In this document: positions 25,006 to 32,715 of the stretch, one piece after another
Layout of the letters: every line of letters starts with the position of its first letter
Position numbering within the stretch: the stretch's first letter is position 1
Assembly: GCA_030141605.1 (NCBI GenBank)
Contig: JAQGDQ010001606.1
Coordinates: 1 to 32,715 of the forward strand
Length of the DNA stretch: 32,715 nucleotides
Source of the DNA: Tubiluchus corallicola
Lineage: Eukaryota > Priapulida > Priapulimorpha > Priapulimorphida > Tubiluchidae
Direction: 5' to 3'
Made by a program: the position numbers and the translations under genes
The notes under the pieces: model-generated
What the model was told of the DNA's origin: nothing
Databases searched by the model: none
What the model saw: the letters and a program-made list of their open reading frames with translations, nothing else

Positions 25006-25974
25006 CTAATACCACATAAAGAAAAATGATAATGATTTTAGTACAACCAGAAGGTTAAAATCTACTTGCCTATTGTTGCCACTTATGTGCTTTACTGATA
25101 AATGGCGTAGAAGATTTGTTCATTAATCATTAAAAAATTACATAATTACCAGTCTGACTACTGAATAAACTGCTATACATACAGATTGCAGATAAAATGG
25201 AAAGAGAGGCATATAATATGGTACTTAAAATTATTTCACCCATTGGTTTAACTCTGGCTGATTTTGCACATTAGCTAATGATCTTAATGGGTATATGTGC
25301 GGGTCCAGGGGCGTCGTGCACCAAAAAAAATTAGGGGGGCCCAACTGTATATAATGGCGGAACTTAACTGATTAAAAAACGTATAATTTTGAATTCCCAC
25401 ACCAGTATTTTGCGTGCAAGTAAAACGATTTATTTATTCCCAACTGGCATTTAACTTAAAGCTATAGCTACAGAATTTTAATTAGAATTAAAAATTACTT
25501 GACTGTCGATAATGACTAAATTTTTTCTAAGTGTAAGGAGACGCATCACAATTTAATCAGAGAGAATCGGCTTTCTCATCCAGCTAACACTGCAAGTGTT
25601 TATATAGGAAAGGGGGAAGCAATATCACTGGTCCAGTGCAAGGGGCCAATGGCCAATTACCTAGCGGCATAGCCACGAGAGCAGAGGATAATCAATGCAA
25701 CAATTAGACATTAGATTCAATCAATAATCATACCTATGTGTATATATAATCGCATATCATGCCTACAGTGGGAGATTTCACCGTTCCTCAAAATTTTACA
25801 CCTTATTGATCTCATTACAAGCCGCCGAAACCCTTGAAATTTTTGACATTTTATAAACAATTAGAGGGGAAGTTTCCTAAAGTACAGAAGTCAGAAAGTG
25901 AAAGTCAATAATGAGTATTCAGAATGGTCGACAGTAAACAGTGGAGAAGTTTAGGACACAGTACTAATTCTTAA
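25006..25974. other. Intergenic region with a transposon scrap
   Basis: No gene. Near 25309, CCAGGGGCGTCGTGCACC followed by a poly-A run and GGGGGGCCCAAC looks like one end of a DNA transposon, without a clear partner end. The rest is AT-rich sequence. Confidence 0.5.
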
Positions 25975-26640
25975 TCTACATTAAAGCACAAGAAAACCCT
26001 TCATAAACAGAAAAATTCGTTTTGAAATTTTATATCACTTACATACTGCCTTTTTCCGTGCAGGACTTCAATCGGCAGTCACGCTGTATAAAACATGTAA
26101 ATTTAAACTCCCGCGATGACCGTTAGACGCAGCCATTTTCATGAAAAAGGTCATTTGAAACAAGTTTAGATAACATTTTGTAAAGTTTGAAAAAATAATC
26201 AGAGCATTTGTAGTGCACACGTCACTAACAATATAAAATTTAAAGTTACTGCATCTTGTCAATAAGATTAAAAATACGTTTTTGGTTAGTGAGTGGTGCA
26301 CCCTGTAGGATGAGTCAGCGACATTTTACCAATTTGTGAAAACATTTTAAATAATTAATAATTTTCTTTTCTAGTTACATAAATCTCTCTAGCAGGTAAG
26401 CGAAAATCTAAGTAATACAGATTTGCACGGAAAGTCTTTTGAGATATAATTTAACATTGCGGGAGATTTAAATGAAAACAAACTAAAATTCCATTCAGTA
26501 CGAGTAAGATGTACGCATAAAATTGCTATAAAGTAATATCATTTTTTAAGGTGATTTTTCTGAAACCTATTTAGGTACCCCTTTACTTGTCCTTTAATGA
26601 AATCTTACAGATCCCTTGTAGTCTAATCCATTTCTTTGCG
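25975..26640. repeat. Dispersed repeat family R1, copy A
   Basis: Shares with copy B (27800-28510) the blocks CTGTATAAAACRTGTAAATT, ACTCCCGCGATGACCGTTAG, CGCAGCCATTTT, GTGAGTGGYGCACCCTG and TTTCTGAAACCYA. The first arm of the inverted repeat begins inside this copy at 26523, so the arm carries its right part. No coding frame is supported. Confidence 0.75.
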
Positions 26641-27319
26641 GATGACAGTAAACTTTATGGAATTTTGCAATCAGAGCAAGATTAATAAAACATTTTTTCA
26701 AAAAGACATTTTCCATCTCTACAATTGATGTGAACAGTTTCAAATGAGATTCAACCCATCAAAATGTCAAGTACTACATATAAACAGCAACAAAAACGAG
26801 AAACACAGATACTACACACCAGATGGAAAGAGGATGCGTGAATTTGGGCCAGAGGAGTGTATGTGGATAAAACCTTTCCTTTGGCAAACATATTTTTGAA
26901 AAAGTAAAACTTGCAAAAATACAATTAGGGATCGTCATCAAAACTTAGATTCATGGACAGTATATTATATATAGAAGGCCTTAATCAGACCTCATCTGTA
27001 GTGTGGAGACTACATCTTGTATGTCATTGCTAAGCTATTGAAGCAAAACAGTGGAGAGCCGCCAAATCAGTCCCAGGATTAAAAGGCATGGAATATTAAA
27101 AACAAAAAAACCAGCAAAGATCTATTAATACCTGATGAAAGGGCAAGGATTGCCAAGAATCTGAGAGGTCACAATAGGAAACTGTTAGAACAGTGAGCTA
27201 ATACCAAATAGATAGATAAATATGCCATACATCGCGTGAAATATCATATTACAATTAAAAAAAAACAGCAAACGTTAAACCGACTTGAAATGATAACATT
27301 ATTCTAAAAAGCGCACAGC
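26523..27319. repeat. Inverted repeat arm 1 (797 bp)
   Basis: The reverse complement of this arm equals 31919-32715 at every stretch I compared (both ends and several internal blocks), with equal length and therefore no net indel. The outer end continues past the window edge on the other side; the inner end stops exactly between 27319 and 27320, next to the last ABTB1-like codon. The arm holds part of repeat R1, a LINE fragment and about 100 bp of other sequence. Confidence 0.95.
26610..27200 (+). mobile_element. LINE reverse transcriptase fragment in arm 1
   Basis: Plus-strand frames, interrupted, give HFFADDSKLYGILQSEQD (motif with the F-A-D-D catalytic aspartates), then FQMRFNPSKCQVLHIN, RPHL-type residues and VQWRAAKSVPGLKG, ending ARIAKNLRGHNRKLLEQ before TGA. 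This is the order of the palm C-motif, the (M)xFNPxKC block and the RPxLEY and QRRAxKxVPGL blocks of CR1/L2-type LINEs. Frame changes show it is dead. A GATAGATAAATA tail follows. Confidence 0.75.
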
Positions 27320-27442
27320 CATCTCGTCTAATGCATTGAGATGATATGACTTTAAAATTACGTAACATGTTACGTATCTCATCATTCAGAGCACCGTATA
27401 AACATCTTTCTCCATCAAATGTGTTGGCTTCACATTTGGCTC
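27320..27442 (-). CDS. ABTB1: ABTB1 exon 3, 3' boundary disrupted
   Basis: The acceptor is TTCTTTAG (G at 27443). The exon encodes [20 protein letters not shown] then [20 protein letters not shown]. Human ABTB1 continues after RRD with YYDDFL and the first BTB domain; here the similarity stops at RRD, where inverted repeat arm 1 begins (27319). The frame stays open into the arm (GCALFRIML) without a clear donor, so the true exon end cannot be set. Confidence 0.85.
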
Positions 27443-30400
27443 CTAAAGAAAATAAGAATACGAAACAAAATAAACTGAAGACGAACATAAGCACTCAATT
27501 ATGGATAAATATAAAAAAACACACAAAACAAATCAAAGTTAGTCCATCCACCTACATTCTGTGGCTCTAATACTGTCTCTACCTGGTATCATGGCAGGAT
27601 AACAAAGCAATAGAAACATTCTCAGAAACACAAAAAATTATTATATGTACATACCTAGCAATAATAATTTTAAAAAAATAAAAATCTTATGCCAGCAAAT
27701 GAAGTAAAAAAGAAACCGTTCTTCTTTTATAACTAATTGTTTACTAAAGTTTCAAACAATACAAATTCACTGCAATCAACAGCACCATTTTCTAACTCCT
27801 TAATTAAATCACAAGAAAACCCTCCACTCACATAAAGCTTAAAAAATTCGTCTCGAAATTTTATACCACTTACATACTACCTTTTCGTATGCATGGCTTG
27901 CATCGGCCGTAACGCTGTATAAAACGTGTAAATTTAAACTCCCGCGATGACCGTTAGGCGCAGCCATTTTAATAGTAGGTCGTTTGAAACAAGTTTTGAT
28001 GACATTAAGTAAAGTTTGAAAAAATAATCAGAGCATTCATTGTATACATGTTGCTAATTAAGTAAAATTTTAAATTACTGTATCTTGCCAATAAGATTAA
28101 AAATACGTTTTCTGGCTAGTGAGTGGCGCACCCTGGAGGGTGAGCCAGCGACATTTTACCAATTAGTGAAAACATTTTAAATTATTAGTCTAGTTACTGC
28201 AGCAGGTAAGTGAAATGCTAAGTAATACAGATTCGATTAGCACGGAAAGTTTTTTGTGCCATAATTTAACATTGCCTTTTCTTCTCCTGATTTACGTGTT
28301 TTAGTGACGTCATGTAATGGCGCTGTCGGAACAGTATTGCGGGAGATTTAAAATGCAAACAAACGAAAATTCCTTTCAAAGCGAATGCGATATATGCATC
28401 AAATTGCCTGTAAAGTTGTGTAATTTTTACGATTTTTCTGAAACCCACTTCAGGTGCGTCTTTTCTTGTCCTTTAAACAAGCACTTGCAGCCGATTGCGT
28501 GTAACAGAACCAGAAAGAACCGAAATTGAACGTATCTAAAAATAATGCTGGACTAGCAGAAATAGCACTGTAGGTATGAAAAATGTTAGCTTAAAAATAT
28601 TTAAACTTTTTTGCCATGGATTTCTGAAAATATATAAACAATGTGCTCAAACAAAAACTAAGCATTTTTCAAAAACAATGGCAAAGCCATGATTCTGCAC
28701 TGCATCACATTATAACGCCTACACTTAGTCGCAAATAAAAGGGCTTATCCATGACAGTTATACACATAATCTAACCTTGCTCTAACAGATAGCTCACAAC
28801 GTCGTAGTGGCCACACAGACAAGCAAATAAAAGGGCTTATCCATGACAGTTATACACATAATCTAACCTTGCTCTAACAGGTAGCTCACAACGTCGTAGT
28901 GGCCACACAGACAAGCAAATAAAAGGGCTTATCCATGACAGTTATACACATAATCTAACCTTGCTCTAACAGGTAGCTCACAACGTCGTAGTGGCCACAC
29001 AGACAAGCAAATAAAAGGCCTTATCCATGACAGTTATACACATAATCTAACCTTGCTCTAACAGGTAGCTCACAACGTCGTAGTGGCCACACAGACAAGC
29101 AAATAAAAGGGCTTATCCATGACAGTTATACACATAATCTAACCTTGCTCTAACAGGTAGCTCACAACGTCGTAGTGGCCACACAGACAAGCAAATAAAA
29201 GGGCTTATCCATGACAGTTATACACATAATCTAACCTTGCTCTAACAGGTAGCTCACAACGTCATAGTGGCCACACAGACAAGCATAATACAACGGTGTG
29301 CTGTCCCACGAATCCCGTATATTCAGGTCAACTTCCTTCTGCTCAACCAGAAACCTGGAACATCCAGAAAAAGTATTCAATTACAAGGCGGTTAACAAGG
29401 CATAAATACGTAATAAAATGAAGGTCACAAAACGGCCTGAAAGAACAGAAGCGGAACAGACATTACTGTCTTTTTTCCTTATAAGGCAAAAACTCATAAT
29501 CAAGCAAAGACTAAGACGGTTCGATGTTTTCAATCCCAAAACACCAGAAATTCCTCAACTTTGGATATAAAGAACAAAATTTAACAAAAAAAGATTTAAA
29601 AACAAAAAACTAATCAGAATAACTAAGTGCATGCTTAAAGGCAAAGTTGGACTACTGTCACTATGATGCAATAACACCACCTGGAAAGTAACCAATGCTA
29701 TCTGTGTGACTATGATTCTGGCTCAGCTGTCATATTTTACATACTAACAAAGAGATACTATCAGGTGCTGTAGGCTTGCGGGATGCCCACACAGTATCTC
29801 GACACTAGGCGGAGGAGCTGCACAAGCAGCCAACGGCTAGAGGGCAGAGGAGGTCAAGTGACGCAACGGCCATGTGTAGCGGAGTAAACCTTCCAAATCA
29901 GGAGTGGAGCCCCGAAGGCGGACCAGTGCAGCATGCTCACTGACTCCGGCAACTCCTGCAGCCAACCTGGTGCCAAACGTATCGCTCCGCTTTCCTTTGG
30001 ACTACACCAGGGAGGAAGAGAGGGGGTTCCTGTTGTCTGGGCAACTCAGGATCTCCATACACCTTGCCCAGGCATGCGCCCTGGAGAGGCCACTCCAGTG
30101 GTTCAAGGATCGCACTGCTCAGTCACAGTCGACGCTGCAGCTCCATCAATGTGATCAGTAACTGACTCTCTTGGTGCACACCCCATTGTCTTCCAAGACA
30201 GAAGGATGCCAACAACAACAACAACAACAACAACAAAGATAACAAAGTTGGAAATAAAAAGCAACGTATTACTCAAATTTCTAAACATTTCATTGATATG
30301 CTAACAGCCTGTCATCTTGTAGATTTTCTGACACTCGCATGATCAATGACAGATGAGCGTATAAGAGAGTCTAGCCAACATAGCTAAACATTTTATAATA

Positions 30401-31176
30401 TTTCAATGACCAAAAGTCTGGAATGACATTTGTCAATCCTTAATAAATGGCAGATCTATTACTACATTTAAAAAATGCTAAAAAATCAAATTTTAAGTAA
30501 GTATCAGTGAGTAATCAAAACTTCTATCAGTATCCATCCTCACAGTAGTGGCAAAACAATGGTGTTATCTTAATCAAGTTATCTTAATTTTACATACTAT
30601 TAATAAATAATAGTCTTTCTATCTTTTATATCATCTCATATATGAGCTTCACTCATTACATCATTTCATTCTGAAGCACTAATGTTTTTTTTATCATACG
30701 ATTCACTTTAAATTTTCAGATTATTTCCATTACTTTTTTTTCTTTCACTGTGTGGGACAATCTAACAAGACCTGCTTTTTGATTGCCCGCAACACATTTA
30801 CATTCGTATATAGGTGAACAGTGTTTGAGGCTTTTCCTGTGCAGTATTTGTTATTTGTATTACGTTCATCGTAGGCCCTTTCACTAGATATTGTATATGA
30901 AACTATTGTAAATGTGTAATGTGAAATAAATGACTTATGACTTAAAGTCAATGGCATAATAGCACAGAACTTTAGATAAAATGCTTGTGCTTAATTCAAC
31001 AGTTAATGCAATATTTAAAGAATAACAATAATTGTTGTTGAATTTAAATGAGAAGTTAAACCGAACACAAGTAAAAACACAGTGACTCAAATCACACATT
31101 GCAGACAATTAATCACCTACCGAACATGATCCAAGTCTCCTCTGCGACAACTCTGGAACAGTTCATGCTGATCCAT
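27320..31176 (-). CDS. ABTB1: ABTB1 5' portion (ankyrin-repeat exons 1-3), BTB exons missing
   Basis: Three exons (31176-31121, 29354-29236, 27442-27320) splice in phase to give the N-terminal ~99 residues of ankyrin repeat and BTB domain-containing protein 1. Human ABTB1 shares the start (MD...LF.SCR.GD...VR), [14 protein letters not shown] and [16 protein letters not shown]. In the full protein these ankyrin repeats precede two BTB domains; BTB proteins commonly act as Cullin-3 adaptors, and ABTB1 has been linked to growth control downstream of PTEN. Nothing resembling the BTB domains lies between 27319 and the CFAP92-like gene, so the gene is truncated here, rearranged, or continues off the right edge after an inversion. 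Confidence 0.88.
27445..27799. other. ABTB1 intron 2, right part
   Basis: AT-rich with no identified feature. The plus ORF at 27346-27570 is a shadow of exon 3 plus A-rich intron. Confidence 0.6.
27800..28510. repeat. Dispersed repeat family R1, copy B
   Basis: The longest copy of the family. Its right part contains TTTTAGTGACGTCATGTAAT, with a perfect TGACGTCA (CRE-type) octamer, followed by a plus-strand frame ([14 protein letters not shown]) of 70 codons with no family match. Copy A keeps the matching GCGGGAGATTTAAA downstream but not the octamer. The element type is unknown. Confidence 0.7.
28731..29281. repeat. 92-bp tandem array copying the exon 2 / intron 2 junction of ABTB1
   Basis: Six units of 92 bp (boundaries near 28821, 28913, 29005, 29097, 29189, 29281). 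On the minus strand each unit is 47 nt of exon 2 (from GCTTGTCTGTGTGGCCAC to TTAGAGCAAG), the donor GTTAGA, and 45 nt of intron ending CCCTTTTATTT. The unit next to the exon differs by one base in the exon part (GACGT preceded by TAT rather than TAC). Changes among the others are minimal, implying recent amplification. Confidence 0.97.
29236..29354 (-). CDS. ABTB1: ABTB1 exon 2
   Basis: The acceptor is GATGTTCCAG (G at 29355) and the donor CAAG|GTTAGA at 29235. It encodes [20 protein letters not shown], then [19 protein letters not shown]. This is a classical ankyrin repeat (TPLYYAC...GH..VV.YLL). The last 47 nt, the donor and 45 nt of intron have been amplified into the adjacent 92-bp array. 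Read-through or use of a downstream copy of the donor meets TAG directly after LEQG. Confidence 0.92.
29355..29761. other. ABTB1 intron 1, left part
   Basis: No feature recognised. Confidence 0.55.
29762..30234 (+). mobile_element. 5S-derived SINE, 5'-truncated copy with (AAC)n tail
   Basis: Starts within the last ~17 bp of the 5S head (CAGGTGCTGTAGGCTTGC) and then follows the body of the 16484 copy closely: GAGGTCAAGTGACSCAA, GGAGTGGAGCCCCGAAGGCG, CTTTGGACTACACCAGGGA and GACAGAAGGATGCCAAC. It differs by a short duplication (GGCAACTCCTGCAGCC) and a segment GGCCACTCCAGTGGTTCAAG missing from the first copy. It ends in eight AAC units, which reveal the family's tail. Confidence 0.9.
30235..31120. 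other. ABTB1 intron 1, right part
   Basis: AT-rich; no supported feature. The minus ORF at 30745-30957 has no recognisable motif. Confidence 0.55.
31121..31176 (-). CDS. ABTB1: ABTB1 exon 1 (start)
   Basis: ATG at 31176 has a strong context (G at -3 and G at +4) and an in-frame TAA 21 bases upstream. It encodes [18 protein letters not shown] plus two bases of Arg, then donor CG|GTAGGT at 31120. The 18-residue match to the ABTB1 N-terminus and the phase fit to exon 2 (giving [13 protein letters not shown]) identify it. Confidence 0.88.
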
Positions 31177-31470
31177 TTCCAGGCCTATATTTGCTTACTT
31201 TGTCATCACCGTATAGTGTATATGTTAACGACATTGCTCTGCATTAGACAAGACCTAGTTTGCATTACAAAATTACAGCACAGGACTAAAGTTTACAATT
31301 CCCCACACACAAGAAATTAGTTTGCGAAGCAGATTAAGATTACGGCTGGACGGGGTGGTAAGGATTAGGATTGGGCTAGGGTATTTAAGTTGTGAGGGCA
31401 GTTGTATACTCCTTCCCAACATAGAGACAAGCAATATAAATCATTACAGATGCTAATTTGTCATTTTTAT
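31177..31470 (-). promoter_or_regulatory. 5' flank of ABTB1
   Basis: The region directly upstream of the start codon should hold the 5' UTR and promoter. A G-rich plus-strand stretch (GGCTGGACGGGGTGGTAAGG and GGATTAGGATTGGGCTAGGG, 31344-31382) is the only compositional change and reads C-rich on the gene strand. No TATA box is obvious. Position-based call. Confidence 0.3.
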
Positions 31471-31760
31471 ACATAATTGCACAGGCCTATTCAATTTTAA
31501 TAAGATAAGTTTAGCAATTTTATGCAAACTAATATATATGACAACAAAATTAATTAGCACAACACCTATGCTATGTATTCTACAGTATAGACATTGGAAT
31601 GCAGTCAAAACAATCCAGGCATTGAAACTAATAAATGATGCTAACTGTTATTTTCACTATAATTATCCAGTTTGAATAATTTTCATAAGATTAGTTCCGC
31701 AATTTTATGCAAACTAATATGTATGACAACAAAAGCAATTCTTATAGCACCAATACTTCT
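31471..31760. repeat. Diverged direct duplication
   Basis: GCAATTTTATGCAAACTAAT followed by ATRTATGACAACAAAA occurs near 31514 and 31700, with further similarity on either side (ATAAGATWAGTT before, AGCAC after). A tandem duplication of about 185 bp period. Confidence 0.75.
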
Positions 31761-31918
31761 ACTAGTACTAGAGCCAAAAATTAAACACGTAGGTAACCTA
31801 CTTTACTTCTGTTTTCATCGCGTTTACTACTGTACATAAAGTGCTGTCACCTGTCGGCGGTGCTAAGAACCTGTTGCTGGGATGCAGTAATTTTGTTTAC
31901 AAACTTTATAAACCACGT

Positions 31919-32715
31919 GCTGTGCGCTTTTTAGAATAATGTTATCATTTCAAGTCGGTTTAACGTTTGCTGTTTTTTTTTAATTGTAATATGATATTTC
32001 ACGCGATGTATGGCATATTTATCTATCTATTTGGTATTAGCTCACTGTTCTAACAGTTTCCTATTGTGACCTCTCAGATTCTTGGCAATCCTTGCCCTTT
32101 CATCAGGTATTAATAGATCTTTGCTGGTTTTTTTGTTTTTAATATTCCATGCCTTTTAATCCTGGGACTGATTTGGCGGCTCTCCACTGTTTTGCTTCAA
32201 TAGCTTAGCAATGACATACAAGATGTAGTCTCCACACTACAGATGAGGTCTGATTAAGGCCTTCTATATATAATATACTGTCCATGAATCTAAGTTTTGA
32301 TGACGATCCCTAATTGTATTTTTGCAAGTTTTACTTTTTCAAAAATATGTTTGCCAAAGGAAAGGTTTTATCCACATACACTCCTCTGGCCCAAATTCAC
32401 GCATCCTCTTTCCATCTGGTGTGTAGTATCTGTGTTTCTCGTTTTTGTTGCTGTTTATATGTAGTACTTGACATTTTGATGGGTTGAATCTCATTTGAAA
32501 CTGTTCACATCAATTGTAGAGATGGAAAATGTCTTTTTGAAAAAATGTTTTATTAATCTTGCTCTGATTGCAAAATTCCATAAAGTTTACTGTCATCCGC
32601 AAAGAAATGGATTAGACTACAAGGGATCTGTAAGATTTCATTAAAGGACAAGTAAAGGGGTACCTAAATAGGTTTCAGAAAAATCACCTTAAAAAATGAT
32701 ATTACTTTATAGCAA
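31919..32715. repeat. Inverted repeat arm 2 (797 bp), reaching the window end
   Basis: Reverse complement of 26523-27319, including the LINE fragment (now minus strand, with the FADD motif near 32590) and repeat R1 sequence. The left boundary is sharp: CCACGT is unique and GCTGTGCGC starts the arm. It is still matching at the last base of the window, so its true outer end is unknown. Confidence 0.95.

Noticed and set aside
28317-28529. Plus-strand 70-codon ORF as a small gene
   Set aside because: It lies within dispersed repeat R1 and is not preserved in copy A, so it is more likely transposon-derived noise.
28731-29281. CRISPR-like regular repeat
   Set aside because: Units are contiguous with no variable spacers and consist of exon/intron sequence in a eukaryotic gene. 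The same applies to the 36-, 42-, 45- and 106-bp arrays.

Overview
The window is AT-rich DNA from a metazoan, most likely an invertebrate. It has spliced genes with kilobase introns, GT-AG junctions, many truncated LINEs, short DNA transposons, a 5S-rRNA-derived SINE and large tandem arrays. No bacterial operon, tRNA or CRISPR structure is visible. The species cannot be fixed from sequence alone.

Two host genes were rebuilt from reading frame, splice sites and intron phase; both lie on the minus strand. The first spans 23876 down to 189 and leaves the window on the left. Eleven exons (about 571 codons) join in phase. Their product looks like a DUF4550-type cilia/flagella protein, best guess CFAP92 (KIAA1257). 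The second is the 5' part of ABTB1, the ankyrin-BTB protein: exon 1 at 31176-31121, exon 2 at 29354-29236, exon 3 at 27442-27320. Its BTB exons are absent.

An apparently perfect 797-bp inverted repeat (26523-27319 and 31919-32715) brackets the ABTB1 fragment. One arm starts at the last recognisable ABTB1 codon and the other runs off the right end of the window. This is either a real inversion/inverted duplication or an assembly fold-back.

The most unusual theme is tandem arrays placed on splice junctions. A 92-bp array repeats the 3' half of ABTB1 exon 2 with its 5' splice site. A 36-bp array repeats the 5' splice site of CFAP92-like exon 11. A 42-bp array directly upstream of exon 6 repeats an acceptor-like TCCTTGCAG about 17 times. 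A 45-bp array lies about 55 bp upstream of exon 11.

Layout, left to right: 36-bp array, exon 11, 45-bp array (1-1301); LINE fragment, MITE copy 1 and exon 10 (1302-3609); 136-bp hairpin repeats, MITE copy 2, LINE tail, exon 9 (3610-6681); a nested transposon cluster (6840-8888); pogo-like element and exon 8 (9373-10357); LTR-like repeat and exon 7 (10435-13266); 106-bp array, exon 6, 42-bp array (13741-15905); 5S-derived SINE, exons 5 and 4 (16476-18676); pentanucleotide satellite, LINE tail, exon 3 (18773-20751); tandem-repeat-rich intron, exon 2, pogo MITE, exon 1 (21260-23876); LINE and RTE insertions (24128-25005); then inverted-repeat arm 1, the ABTB1 fragment and arm 2 (26523-32715).
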